From Crocodylus rhombifer (Eukaryota > Chordata > Crocodylia > Crocodylidae): 64,000 nt of DNA. The position numbers were made by a program, and so were the translations under genes. Location: the NCBI GenBank assembly GCA_038503035.1, contig JAVSML010019122.1, forward strand, positions 1-64,000, in the 5' to 3' direction. The notes under the pieces were generated by a model. The model did no database searches. It saw only the letters and a program-made list of their open reading frames with translations, and was not told where the DNA came from. Positions 39,530-51,229 of this stretch are shown piece by piece (position 1 is the first letter of the stretch; each line of letters opens with the position of its first letter).

Positions 39530-39772
39530 AGTGCTGCCTTAGTCAGGGGGGGCATGTACCCCACCTGCAACCATTCCCGCTGCCCCGCAGGTGATCCCAA
39601 GACAGCTGATCGCTATGACCACTTCCAGGAGTGACTGCGGTCACTTCTGGGAGCAAGCACCAGCCGGTGCTTGCAGGGGAGGCATGTTTGCCCCCGCAAC
39701 TGTCACCTAAGTGGTGAGTGCTGCTGGTCAGGGGGTGCATCCCTGTGCACCCCCCTACATGTTGCCACTGAA
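39530..39772. repeat. GC-rich dispersed repeat, copy 3
   Basis: Runs from cttagtcaggggggg to cacccccctacatgttgcc. Internal blocks (caccagccggtgcttgcagg, gaccacttccaggagtga, cacttctgggagcaag) repeat blocks seen at 14990-15305, partly in the other orientation. Internal palindromes are evident. Confidence 0.5.
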
Positions 39773-40107
39773 CATTACTGTGAATCGTGTCATTATGGGA
39801 GACTTAACTTTCAAGGTACAGATTAGAGGACTAATGCTTCTAATAACAGTAGAGTGCATTTATTTGTGGATGTGATCTAGAGTGTTGTTAATACCAAACA
39901 GTTAATGAACCAGTAAGAGACTATGACTTTTAAATTTAGTTTTGGTAAGTACTGAGAGGTCATTATAGAAGAACTGGTCACAGACAGTAACCTTGGATTG
40001 AGGGATCAAAGGTGATTCCCTTTAATATTAAGGAAAGGATAAACAACAGTAGGTCTGTAACTAAGGATCCTGGCTCCAAAAGGGCAAATTAAGTATTGGT
40101 AAACTAA

Positions 40108-40227
40108 GGGTGTGTCTACACATCACTGTATGGCAACGTTGCTATAGCACCGTGCTTTATGCTTAAGCTATACCCAGGGAGCGTGTCACTATGGTGATGT
40201 AGTTGGTGATCGTGCATAGACACACGT
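40108..40227. mobile_element. Short MITE (about 120 bp)
   Basis: The left end gggtgtgtctacacatcac pairs with the reverse complement of the right end, acgtgtgtctatgcacgatc. The same gtgtgtcta terminal motif is present at 1630-1808. Confidence 0.6.
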
Positions 40228-40309
40228 AATCCAAAGATTCCAAGTGGTAAAGATGAAAGCACCCTGCAAGGAACTACAGATAGATCTGGCACTATTGAGG
40301 AATTGGGCA

Positions 40310-42035
40310 ACTAATGGCAGATTAAACTGAATGTAGGTAAGTGTAAACTGATGTGCTTCAGCAAAAATAACCTAAACTACACCTATACTATGATGGACTC
40401 TACATTAGCTGTTACCAGATAGGGAAGAGTTCTGGGAGTCATTCTGGACAATTCACTAAAAACATCAGCAAACAAAATTTTAGGGATTATTAAGAAGGGA
40501 ATTGTAAACAAAACTGAAAGTATCATCCTGCCCCTTTACAAATCTGTGTGTCCATACTTTGGATAGGAACAGAAGTTACACATAAACTGGTTTAAGTGAT
40601 CAGAAACTGGTTTAAACCTGTAACAACAGAAGTAAGTGCACATAAAACAGTTTCCAAATGGCTGAAACTGGTTTAAGATAAACCTGGTTAAATGTAGTAT
40701 CAGACTTAACTGATTTAGATCAAACTGGTTTATGGAACTTTGGTCCCAGACCCCTTCCTGGTTCAAGTTAAATAACAGTCCCCCAGCTTCCTAGGATATT
40801 TTGCAGCCCTGAGCTGGGCTGTGCCATCTGCTCTAGCAGAGCAGGATTGGCCCCTCCTCTCTGCTCTCTAGCCTCAGCAATGACAGCTGGCAGAGAATGA
40901 GTTGGAGGTAGGAAACCCAGCTAGGGACACAGCCCAGTCTGCCTGGTGTGGGAGGAGCAGCCCCTGCCTGACTTTTTTTCTCCCCCACTAGAGTGGTGGG
41001 AGCAGGGGCATGGGCCAGCAGGTTCAGGTGGAGGGGAGGGAGAGGGGTTTAAACACCCTCCATGGCCCACAGGACCCCAGTCCGGGTCTGCATGGAGGGA
41101 CTGCCAAGCTCTCCCCCCCACACACACACCACCCCAGTCAAGTGAGGAAGATAGTTAATCCGTCCTCCCACCCCTCTCCCACTGGCACAGGACTCCAGCT
41201 GGGGTCTGCCTGGTAGGGGCCCAGCAGCCCCTCCCAGGCTTCCCCCCACCACACTTGCAACCAGGCAGACCCAGGCTGGTGTCCCATGCCAGTGGGAGAG
41301 GGGGGAGAGTGGGAATTAAGCCCCTCTTCCTCTCCCCACTTCACCTCAAGCTGCCAATCTGAAGCTGGCATCTGGCCATGCCCCTGCTTGAAAGGTATGC
41401 TAGTGGAACACGGAGATGGGGCAGGAAGCCTAGGAGGAGCTGCTGTGCCCCTGCCAGGCAGGCCCCAGCTGGGGTCCTGTGCTTGTGGGAGAGGGAAGGA
41501 AGAGGCATTAAAACCCCCTTCCACACCTCACTCTACTGCCCCTGGCTGGGGTGTTGCCACACCCTTGCTCTCTACTAGAGGGCTTGAGGAGGGACATAAG
41601 GGTTTACAAAATACTATACGGCAAGGAGAAAGTAAATAGTTATCATTTACTATCTCTCAGAATACAAGAACTAAGGGTCACAAATTAAACTAGTAGGTAG
41701 TAAGTTTAAAACTAATAAAAAGAAGTTCTTTTTCACATAGCATATAATGAAGGTGTGAAATTCATTGTCACCAGATGTTGTGGAAGCTGGCAGGTTAGCC
41801 AAATTCAAAAAGGGATTGGACAGATTAGCCATTGAGCATGGGGGTTAGGTATATAGCCTCTGAACTGGAACTTCCTGTACCTTAAATTATGGAGGCTGCA
41901 TGTGAAAAAGGAACAGCAGAAGAAAACTCTGGTCATACCCAGTTCATGCTACGTGTCAGTATCTACTCTCTGTCACTGTGAGACACAGGATGTTGGGCAA
42001 GATGGACCTATGGTCTGACCCAGTAAATGGTAATT
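40310..42035 (+). mobile_element. L3/CR1-like LINE 3' part, split by an insertion
   Basis: 40316-40552 carries decayed RT C-terminal sequence (gggagtcattctggacaatt, a DNSLK-like region, then cccctttacaaatctgtgtg). 41579-42035 continues with the C-terminal block (gaggagggacataagggttt) and the L3-type 3' end tatggtctgacccagtaaatgg. Many stops are present, so the copy is old. Confidence 0.7.
40553..41578. repeat. Insertion with aaactggttta motifs and GC-rich inverted modules
   Basis: It interrupts the L3-like LINE. The left part (40570-40740) repeats aaactggttta several times. The right part (40900-41560) is GC-rich with modules such as ccagctggggtctgcctgg and the inverse ccaggcagacccaggctgg. 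The open frames inside (up to 128 codons) are compositional. Probably a non-autonomous DNA element; ends not exactly defined. Confidence 0.55.
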
Positions 42036-42529
42036 CTTATTTTCTCCTACAAAAACTGTCTGGAACATATATCCTAAGCCAGGCCTCTGTCTGAAAGACC
42101 AAGAAACTTGGGAATAAGGGAAATGTGCCAAAGTCCAAGCTGAGTAACATCTTGTTGAAATGAAAAGAGCTTCAGGCATATAAATAAAAAGAAAACAAGG
42201 AATGAAGAAGTAGGAATGTTGGGCAGTAAAGATGGCGGTAGAAAAATAATCTAGGTATGGCTCAGAAATAAAATAATGCTGTACCTTCAGTTTTTGACAA
42301 GAAAGATCATATGGATAGGCAGGATGACTAAAAGGACTGAAGATGTAGAAACCAAAATTAAAGTGACCATATTCAAGCTGGAAACAAAACTCAAAGAGCT
42401 TAATGCATTTGATAATCTCCATTGCAAAACTGGCACATAACATTACAGCTTCGGTAGCAAGTTTTTAATAAATCTCTCAAATTGGAATGATACTGTGATT
42501 GGAGAATATCAAATATGAAACATATATAG

Positions 42530-43760
42530 CTTTAAGAAGGGAAAAATGTGATTCAAGCAACTACAGGGCCATCAATGCCCTTGATATTAGGTCAGGATTT
42601 AGAGTACATTTTCAAGGAAAGAATAAAACAGACATGGAGATAAATGTCAGATGAAACAAAGTACCATATCAATCTAAAAAGGGTAGATCATGGCAATCTA
42701 ACATGATGTTTTCTGTGATTACTCATTTTTCAAAGCAGAGGAAAATGAGTAGGACTTACCTATCTAGACTTCAGCAAACCAGCTGATACAGTGCTATGTA
42801 GGGGAATGAATGTGGAAAAGATGGGGATTATTATAAGAATTGTAAGGAAGTGTCTAAAGGTACATTGACAGCTGTTAGCATTGAAAGGGGAGGCAGACTG
42901 GCAGTTTACTAGTGGATGTCTCCTCCAGGATTAGTCTTCAGACCAACATAATTAAATATCTTTATTAATAACCTCAATACATAAAGTAGGAGAGTGTCAA
43001 TAAAAATAGCTGATGACACACACTTGGGAGGCATCACCAGTAATAAGGAGGATTGGATTATCATAAAGGAAAAACCAGATGGCCTTGAAGACTGCAAATA
43101 GAAATGAGATGACATTCAGTAGCATAAAATAGTAGGTCACACAATTAGAGACTAATAACAATAATTTCTGCTATGAAGTGGGAGCTCAGCATTTGGAAAC
43201 AATGAAGGAAGAAAAAGTCTTGGGGTTTATTAGTTTATCATAGAATGGCTAACAGCCATGATTATAATGCAAAAAGACATCCTAGAATCAGATTTCCACA
43301 GAAGGAATCCTTAATACCAATATACAAGGTATAGTGAGAACTTCTCTAGAATATGGTTCACAGTTCTGGTCTCCCATGTTCAAGAAAGATCATTCTAACT
43401 AGAACAGATGGTCTGCTAAATCTACTGGGATGAACAGGGGAATGAAGAACCTGTCATACAAGAGGATGCTAAAAAAGCTTGGCTGCTTTAGTTGAGTGAG
43501 ATGAAGTCTGAGGTTATTAAGAATGATCTTCATAAATACCAGGGGGGCTAAACATCCTGGGGGAAAAAAACCATGTAAACAGTGACAGTGTTGGCACTAA
43601 CAAATAGGTATAAACTGGCCATGAATAAATTAGCCTGGACGTTAGGGGAAGGTTTCTAACCATCAGAGCAGTGAGATTCTAGAGCAGCATAGTAAGAGGA
43701 GTTGTAGAAATGTGAAACCTAACTACTCAGAATATAAAACAGGTTTATAAAAGAGATTGT
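42530..43760 (+). mobile_element. L3/CR1-like LINE RT relic
   Basis: Blocks in order on the plus strand: the caactacagggccatcaatgc entry region near 42560, YLDFSKPADTVLC near 42760-42800 (motif A with the expected Asp), IKIADDTHLGG near 43000-43035 (catalytic box ADD), and RTSLEYGSQFWSPMFKKD near 43340-43390. Then follows the C-terminal RAVRF region near 43660. Stops and shifts occur throughout. The 3' end is lost at the MITE beginning near 43765. Confidence 0.75.
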
Positions 43761-43764
43761 GAGG

Positions 43765-44045
43765 TGGGCAGGGGCACTAATTTAAGTGCCTGGAGCATCT
43801 CGTGTATCAGTGTCCCCACACTGAAAAATGGTGGTGGGGGTCACTTTAATTAAACTGTCGGATGAGCTTTAGTTAAAGTGCCCCCCCCACCATTTCTCAG
43901 TGTGGAGATACTGATATGTGAGACACTGGAGTCTGCTGGAGCGCAATAATTGCCACACTCCAGCAGACTTGATTAATCAAGTGTGCTCCAACATGCTATA
44001 ATTAGTGTTTTGGAGCAGCCTTGCTGCTCTTGTATAGGGATCCAT
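43765..44045. mobile_element. Hairpin MITE, copy 2
   Basis: Arms 43796-43852 and 43871-43924 form an inverted repeat of about 50 bp around a short loop. A second perfect stem, gtctgctggag / ctccagcagac (43931-43968), follows. The interior matches 34187-34492, but the outer ends are diverged. Confidence 0.6.
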
Positions 44046-44419
44046 ATGCTGTAGTTGTCTGTGCTTGCAGGGGCTCGATTTCATGACTTAGGATGTTCTG
44101 CTCACGTAATTCTGATGGTGCCATTTTATTAAATGTTAAACATTATGACAAAATACTCTCTAGAAAGTTTGTTTAAAAACTCTTTCAGTGTGAAATTGAT
44201 GTGTTTGCTTTGAGAGAGAAATATTCTCTGATTATCATATTAGAGAAAGCTGTCTCACTAGACACATGAAAAAAATCACAGCTAATCAGGTAAACAACAG
44301 GCAGCAATAACACTCAACTTCTATAATTATGATTAGTTAGTAATTGCTCTGGCTTTCTCCAAGCTGTTGTATACATTCAGTGCTTAATTCTGCCTCTTGT
44401 TTGGGAGGGAGCACCTAAC

Positions 44420-44640
44420 TTAAAACAATAAACATAAGTGCCATACTGAGTCAGACCAATGGCCCATCTACCCCAGTGCCCTGTCTCTGACAGGGGCAGA
44501 AGTGGATACTGCAGCGGGAGAGCACTGAACCGCATATCTCAAGTAATCTGTCCCCTACTCAGTACTCTCCCTGGCATTTACTTACTGGGTTAGAGATGCC
44601 AGAGGAAACATCTCCAAATGTTCTGTTCAATAGTTATTAA
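44420..44640 (-). mobile_element. L3/CR1-like LINE 3' end
   Basis: cataagtgccatactgagtc, agaccaatggcccatct and gccctgtctctgacag are the reverse complement of L3-type 3' ends. Only the tail is present. A CR1 insertion follows at 44645. Confidence 0.75.
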
Positions 44641-44644
44641 TAGA

Positions 44645-47600
44645 TTTTCATAGATTTCATAGACATTAGGGCTGGAAGGGACCTCGGGAGATCATCGAGT
44701 CCAGCCCCCTGCCCAAAGGGCAGGAAGTCAGATGGGGTCATAGGATCCCAGCAAGATGAGCATCCAATTTACTCTTGAAGGTGTTCAATGTAGGTGCTTG
44801 AACCACCTCCGCTGGCAGACTGTTCCAGACCTTGGGGGCTCGGACAGTAAAGAAATTCTTCCTTATGTCCAGCCTGAAACAGTCTTGCAGGAGTTTGTGA
44901 CTGTTCGACCTCGTCATCCCTTGGGGCGCTCTGGTGAACAGACGTTCCCCCAGATCCTGGTGTTCACCCCTGATAAACTTATAGGTGGCAATCAGATCAC
45001 CCCTGAGCCTGCGCTTTTCCAGGCTAAAGAGTCCCGTGGCTCTCAGCCTGTCATCATAAGATCTGTTTTCCTGACCTCTGATCATGAGCGTGGCTCTCCT
45101 CTGGACTCTCTCAAGCTTCTCCACATCCTTTTTGAATTGCGGAGCCCAAAACTGGACGCAGTACTCCAGCTGCGGCCTCACCAAGGCCGAGTACAAGGGG
45201 AGAATGACGTCCCGGGATTTGCTCGAAGCATCTATGGATGCACGCTAGCATTTTGGTCACTTTACTAGCTGCAGCATCGCATTGCAGGCTCATGTTCATC
45301 TTGTGGTCAATGATGACCCCCAAGTCTCTTTCTTCTGTAGCGCTAACCAACGTAGCACTGCCGAGCCTATAAGGGTGCTGCAGGTTTTTCCTCCCAAGGT
45401 GGAGAACCTTGCATTTTTCGGTGTTAAACACCATGAGGTTCTCGTCTGCCCATTTGCTGAGCTTGTCCAGGTCAGCCTGGATCACCCGCCTATCTTCTGG
45501 CGTGGATGCTTTGCCCCAAAGTTTGGTGTCATCGGCGAACTTGGCCAGTCCACTCCTGACTCCAATGTCCACATCGTTAATGAAGATGTTGAACAGGATG
45601 GGTCCCAGGACAGAGCCTTGAGGGACCCCATTGGTCACAGGGCACCACGATGAGTGACTGCCATCAATCACAACCCTCTGGGTCCGACCACGAAGCCAAT
45701 TTCTCAGCCAGCGGATCGTGGTGGAGCCAAGGCTACAACTGGGCAGTTTGGCCAAGAGGTGATCATGGGATACCAGATCAAAAGCTTTTTTGAAGTCAAG
45801 ATATATGACATCAATCTCTTCTCCCTTGTCCAGGTGATAAGTCACCTGGTCATAGAAGGAAATGAGATTGGTCAAACAAGACCTACCCGCAACGAACCCG
45901 TGCTGGCTGTCCCTTAGAATGTTAGCCTGGGCCAGTCCCTCAAGGATGGCCTCCTTAATAAACTTTTCTAGGATCTTCCCCAGGATAGAAGTCAGGCTAA
46001 TGGGCCTGTAGTTAGCCGGATCCACTCTCCTCCCTTTCTTGAAGATCGGCACCACATTGGCCTTCTTCCAGTCTTCGGGCACTACACCAGAGCACCAGGA
46101 GTTTTCAAAGATCCGTGCCAGGGGCTGGGCTATGACGCTCGCCAGCTCCTTGAGTACCCTGGGATGCAGATTGTCAAGGCCGGCTGACTTGAAGGTATCC
46201 AGCTTCTCAAGGTGTTCCTTCACGAGGTCAGCATTGATGGAGGGTAGGGGATCCCCCTCACCCAGATTTCCCTGTCCCACAGCAGGCATGGGCATCCCGT
46301 GTGACTGATGAAAGACTGACGCAAAGTACCTATTTAATAGGTTGGCTTTTTCCTGGGCGTCAGTTGTCAGTTACCCCATCTGGTTTAGCAGGGGTCCAGC
46401 ATTGCCCTTGCTTTTCCTCCAGCTCCCCACATATCTGAAAAAGGACTTTTTGTTGTCCTTGATGCCTAAAGCTAGTTGGAGTTCAGTTGCAGCCTTGGCT
46501 TTCCTGGTTTGGTCCCTGCAGGACTGGACCAGCGCGGAGTAATCCTCCTTGGAGGTGAATCCCATCCTCCATCCTTTGTAGGCTTTCCTTTTTAGCCACA
46601 GTAGGTCCGCTAGGTCTCTGGAGAGCCAGGGGGGCTGCTGTGCCTTCTTGTTGCCTTTCCTCCGTGTTGGAATAGATTTAGCTTGTGCACTGAGGATCAC
46701 TTCCTTGAGAAGCAACCACTCTTCTTGAACTCCCATCTCCCTGGGGTCATGGTCCCTGAGGGCCTGAGTGACTAGCCTCTTGAGCTTGTCAAAGTGGGCT
46801 TTTCTGAAGTCAAGGACTTCTGTGTTGCTGACTGACTTGCCAGCTTTACGGCGGATGGTGAAGGTGATCAGCTCGTGGTCGTTGTCACCCAACTTCCCAT
46901 CAATCACTAGGTAGCCGATTAGGTCATCCCCCGTAGCCAGTACCAGGTCAAGCAGCGCTTTGCCTCTCGTTGGCCCATAGACTTCTTGAGTCAGGTAGAG
47001 GTCATCCACGCACAAGAGAAAGCTTTGCGCCTGCTCAGATTTAGCTGAGTGATCTTCCCAGGAGATGTCCGGGTAATTAAAGTCACCCATGACAACCAAG
47101 GTCCTGGAGCGAGTGGCCTCAGTCAGTTCCCGGGCGAACTCCTGGTCAAGCTCGGGACTTTGAGTGGGAGGTCTGTAGTAGACTCCCACCGTTGTGTCCC
47201 CTGTGCCGAATTCCCCACGAATTTTTACCCAGAGGGTCTCTAGCTGTCCATGCCGATCGCCAACATCAGCTTGCAGGGACATGTAGCTTTCCTTCACATA
47301 GAGAGCTATACCCCCGCCCTTTTTGCCAACACGATCCCTCCTGTATAGGGTATAGCCCTCTATACCTGTGGTCCAGTCATGGGTGGAGTCCCACCAGGTC
47401 TCCGTTATCCCAATGACATCATATTTCTTTGCACTGAGCAGGAGGACGAGCTCGTCCTGCTTGTTGCCCAGGCTCCTGGCATTAGTGTACACGCAGGCAA
47501 GTGTGCCCTTGGGGGCTCTTGCCTTGCCCACAGATTGTGCCAGGGCTGGGGCAGGGGTGGGTTCCCTTAAGTGCCCCCTTAAGTGCCTTGGTCCACTGCA

Positions 47601-47690
47601 AGGGCCGTTCAGCGGGCCAGCAGGGGCAGTAGTCCCCCCATCCCCCAGCGGGCTTAGTTTAAAGCCCGGTGGAGCAGGTCAGCCAGCCTG
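44645..47690 (-). mobile_element. CR1 LINE copy, truncated at the ORF1 stop, ORF2 nearly intact
   Basis: The tail ttcatagatttcatagacat, agggctggaagggacc is at the left. ORF2 occupies 44738-47531. The right edge contains only the last codons of ORF1 (RLADLLHRALN and TAA at about 47655-47688), so it was truncated during insertion. It is the same group as 18887-23350 and less decayed than that copy. Confidence 0.92.
44738..47531 (-). pseudogene. CR1 ORF2, only two disabling changes seen
   Basis: The 386-codon frame 46371-47531 holds the whole endonuclease: TNARSLGNK, ITETWWDS, GDFNYPDISW and GDNDHELITF. It ends in a TAA at 46371-46373 where the full-length copy has CAA (Gln). The same frame then continues through 46295-45111 with the complete RT core: [21 protein letters not shown], and FADD at 45528-45539. 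A loss of 2 nt near 45226 (after IHRCF) shifts the frame. The last 150 residues are then open at 44738-45196, ending LAGIL and stop. All catalytic residues I can locate are present, so this copy is young relative to the others. Confidence 0.92.
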
Positions 47691-47788
47691 ATCATCCATG
47701 AATTCATCTAGTCCCTTTATGAACCTGGCTATGCTATCTGCCTCCACCACCTCCTGTGACAGTGAACTCCACAAATTAACTATACATT
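47691..47788 (-). mobile_element. CR1/L3-like C-terminal scrap
   Basis: The minus strand reads NLWSSLSQEVVEADSIARF and KGLDEFMDD, the conserved W-x-x-LP-x-EVV end of CR1-like ORF2. Less than 100 bp remain between the CR1 at 44645-47690 and the LTR-like segment. Confidence 0.6.
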
Positions 47789-48218
47789 TGTGGCAGGGCA
47801 CTGTTTGTGCCTGCCACTTTAAGGACCTGAAGACAGCAGCCGGCAGGTGCCTGATTAGGGCAGCCATTTTGGATTCAGGGCTGCCTATATAAACAGAGCA
47901 TTTTGCTGCTGGAAGGCCAGGCGGCTGCTGGTGTCAACTGGAGGTAAGGGAGGAGCTGTAGGGGATGGTCAGGAGGCATGACCTAAAACTGCACCCTGCC
48001 AGGAGTGGATGGTTTGGTGAGGCTCTCAGTAGCATGGGAGCCCCAGGAAATGCCAGGACAGTTATCACCCTGGTGAAAGGTGGGCAGGGTGCCTTATCCC
48101 CAGCTCCCACAACCAGGTGGGTTACCCCCTTTGTAGGGTCTGGAAGGTGGACCCCAGCGAGAGAGTGTCTGGAACTTTCCAGACATATGCTGGGATGAGC
48201 AATCAGCCAGGTCTGACT
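47789..48218 (+). repeat. LTR-like segment with TATA box and leader
   Basis: Starts tgtggcagggcactg. It has a ctatataaac TATA box at about 47884-47893 and a possible donor ggaggtaaggg near 47940. Past that, 47977-48120 is shared with 63456-63612 (actgcaccctgccagg, ccccaggaaatgccagga, gtgaaaggtgggcaggg-like). This arrangement suggests an LTR plus leader of a retrotransposon, but no primer-binding site, gag or pol is visible. Confidence 0.45.
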
Positions 48219-50440
48219 GTGCTCACGTAGTTTCCTAACCAAAATGCAGGACCTCCATCTAACCCAGGAGGTGCACAACCGCACCGGGGAGATGCCTTGT
48301 TGGACCTGGTCCTGGCCATGGGTTGTGACCTGGTGAGGGGGCTGTGGGTGTGCAACCACCTGGGCAACAGCGATCATCACTTGCTGGAATTCACCATCCA
48401 GTGCAAGGTGGCAAAGACCTGCAGCAAGGCAGCAGCCCTGGACTTCAGGAGGGCGGACTTCAATGAGGTAAGGAGAATAGTCAGGGAGGCACTGAGGTCC
48501 TGGAGGGGAGAGGAGTCAGGGGTCCAAGAAGAGTGGTCGTTCCTTAAGGAGATGATCCTCCAAGCCCAAAGAGAGGTAATCCCAACGCGGATCAAAGGGG
48601 GAAAGAGGGTGCAAAAGCCCCCATGGCTCACCAAAAGTATGCGGGAATGTCTTTTGGCTAAAGGGGAGGTGTATACCCAATGGAAGGGTGGGGCCATCAC
48701 CAGAGAGGACCATACCGGAGTTGCTCAGGGCTGCAGGGGGGCGGTCAGGAAGGCCAAGGCAGAGATGGAACTGGGACTAGTGACCCAGATCAAAGACAAC
48801 AAAATTCCTTTTTTAAATACATAGCGGGTAAAAAGGAGGTACTGGGTAATGTGGGGCCTCTGCAAGACATGCTAGGAAATCTGGTCGTCACACCAGACGA
48901 CAAAGCTAATCTATTTAACGATTTCTTTGCCTCCATTTTCCTGAGCAGGGACCGGGTCACCCCCTGTACCAGGACCTCTGTAGGCCCCAGAGGAGGTGCA
49001 CCCAGACCTAGGGTCAGTGAGGATCTAGTCAGGGAACTTCTGGAGGGACTGGATGTATATAAATCAGCTGGTCCTGACTATCTCCACCCCAGAGTGCTGA
49101 GGGAATTAGCAGAGGTCATTGAGGGACCCCTGGCACGGCTTTACGAGCACTCGTGGTGCTCTGGTGTGGTGCCAGAGGACTGGAAGAGGGCCAATGTGGT
49201 TCCCATTTTCAAAAAAGGGAGCAAGGGGGACCCAGGAAACTATAGGCCAGTTAGTCTTACCTCGATCCTGGGTAAGCTTTTTGAGAGAATTATCATAGCG
49301 CATTGTCCATGAGGGGCCAGCAGGGGAGATTATGCTTAGGGGCAACCAACATGGGTTCATTAGAGGCAGGTCCTGTCAGACCAACCTGGTGGCCTTCTAT
49401 GACCAGGTCACAAAATCCTTAGATGCAGGTGTCACGGTGGATGTAGTTTTTCTGGACTTTAGGAAGGCCTTAGACACTGTCTCTCACCCCGTTCTCATTA
49501 AAAAACTAGCGGACTATGTCGTCGACACCTACACAGTCCAATGGGTTACTAACTGGCTGGAGGGCCGCACCCAGAGAGTGGTGGTGGACGGGTCATTTTC
49601 ATCCTGGAGGGATGTGGGCAGTGGGGTTCCACAGGGCTCGGTTGTCGGGCCTGCACTGTTCAACATGTTCATCAGCAACTTGGAGTAGGGGGTAAAAAGC
49701 AACTGTTCAAATTCACAGATGATAGTAAGATGTGGGGGAAGTGGGCGTGCTAGAAGGGAGGAATAGGCTGCAATTGGACCTAGACAGGTTACAAGGGTGG
49801 GTGGATAAGAACAGGATGGGTTTCAACACTGACAAGTGCAAGGTGCTGTACATGGGGAGGAAGAACCAGCAGCATACCTACAGGCTGGGGAACTCCCTTC
49901 TTGTCAGTGCAGAGGCAGAAAAGGATCTTGGAGTCATTATTGATGCCAAAATGAACATGGGCCAACAGTGTGGGGACATGGTCAGGAAGTACAACTGCGC
50001 CTTGTCATGCATCCACAGATTCATCTCGAGCAGGTCCAAGGAGGTGATCCTCCCTCTCTATGTGACACTGGTCAGGCCACAGTTGGAGTACTGTGTCCAG
50101 TTGTGGGTGCTACACTTCAGGTGGGATGTGGACAACATGGAGAAGGTCCAGAGGTGGGCCACTCGCATGATCAGGGGGCAGCAGGGTAGGCCCTACGAGG
50201 AAAGCCTAAGGGATCTGAACCTGTTCAGCCTCCACAAGAGAAGGCTGAGGGGGGATCAAGTGTCCGTTTACGAACCTTGTCAGTTGGGACCAGCAGGCAT
50301 TTGGGGAGTCCCTGTTCCCCTGAGCACTCCCAGGAGTGACAAGAAATAATGGTCACAAGCTGGCAGAGGGTTGATTTAGGCTAGACATCTGGAGGTGCTA
50401 CTTCACGGTCAGGGCGGCTAGGATCTAGAACCAACTTCCA
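48219..50440 (+). mobile_element. CR1 LINE copy of a second group, truncated at both ends
   Basis: Starts inside the endonuclease and runs through the RT to the C-terminal block, where it departs from the CR1 pattern near 50440 without a CR1 tail. The protein differs consistently from the 44645-47690 group (for example LYEHSWCSGVVPEDWKRAN against IFENSWCSGVVPEDWKKAN). It is the same group as the rearranged fragment at 29758-30240. Confidence 0.88.
48227..50430 (+). pseudogene. CR1 ORF2 relic (second group)
   Basis: 48227-48824 encodes the endonuclease end (ALLDLVLAMG, NSDHHLLEFTIQ with the Asp-His pair) and the linker. A shift near 48810 moves to 48680-49312 (DNKNSFFKYIAGKKE, SAGPDYLHPRVLRELAEVIE, NYRPVSLTSILGKLFERII). 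A short gap and shift near 49310 leads to 49332-49688 ([47 protein letters not shown]). After a TAG at 49686-49688 the catalytic box reads FTDD (about 49716), and 49732-50349 gives the thumb region. The C-terminal RLDIWRCYFTVRAAR block at 50370-50425 is out of frame. Confidence 0.85.
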
Positions 50441-50897
50441 AGAGAAGTGGTGCTGGCTCCTACCCTGGGGTTCCAACTGGCCTGGAATTGGGCCAGGGCC
50501 AGTAGAACCAAAGGTTCTGGGGGGACCACAGTCATAAGGGGAAACGGCTCAGGGAGCTATGCAGCCTGGAATGAAGGCAAAATAGGCTACCTTAATGGAG
50601 GGATCCAAGTGGGGTTCAAAGAGCAGAATTCTGGGGCCCAGTGTGGGGCCAGTGATATTGACAACAGCTGAATGCCATCTGCAAGGCTTGGGCTGTGGTG
50701 TAGGGGAGGAACGGAGCCGCAGATAGCGCCTCTGGCATTGGGGCAAGAAATGGGCACCCTCTCACTTAATTAACATCAATTAATTAATTATCATCAAGGC
50801 ATGGTGGGTGAGAAGGCAGGCGGTTAGCCCAGAAACAGGTGGGTGGGCCACAGGGAAAATCAGCCCTGAGAAGGCCCCCTGTTACAACATTGCATAA
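50441..50897. other. Unassigned moderately GC-rich sequence
   Basis: No coding motif. It contains attaattaattatcat near 50783. It may be the left part of an element that includes the palindrome at 50898-51147. Confidence 0.35.
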
Positions 50898-51147
50898 ATA
50901 AATACTTTTGGTCCATTTCCGGGTCCACTGTCAAGAGTGTGGGGGACCCCTGCATTCTCCCCTGGCTCGGCAATTGGCTGCAGGGTGAACCTGGGTGCCT
51001 CCCCCAGACACAGGAGGCACCAGTCACTGAGCCAGGGGGTTGGGGAGGTCCCCCACATGCTCTGCTGTGGACCCAGAAGTAGATCAAAAGTATTTCTCGT
51101 CCATTTCTGGGTCTGCCGCTGAGTGTGCGGGGGATCCCCCTATGCTA
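50898..51147. repeat. Large imperfect palindrome plus a third repeat unit
   Basis: The left arm has aaatacttttggtccattt, cgggtccact and gtgggggacccc. The right arm, reverse complemented, has aaatacttttgatctact, tgggtccaca and gtgggggacct. The inner gggtgcctcc / ggaggcacc stem sits at the centre. A further direct unit (tcgtccatttctgggtctgc, gcgggggatccccc) follows at 51098-51147. Foldback-type repeat of unknown family. Confidence 0.65.
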
Positions 51148-51229
51148 CCGTGGGACACTCCATCTGCCCCACCATCTCAGTGTTCCTGAGCTGCACCTGG
51201 TACCTCAAGGTATGTAGAAAAAACATATA

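Noticed and set aside
40570..40740. Possible CRISPR-like array of aaactggttta units
   Set aside because: The units are short, irregularly spaced and without equal-length spacers, and the window is clearly vertebrate.
44756..45268. Open frame of 170 codons on the plus strand
   Set aside because: It is the antisense of CR1 ORF2 (C-terminal part). The same antisense frame pattern appears opposite the other CR1 copies.
46371..47531. Possible host gene for an endonuclease/exonuclease-type protein
   Set aside because: The endonuclease frame is continuous with a CR1 reverse transcriptase after a single stop and ends in a CR1 tail, so it is part of the retroelement.
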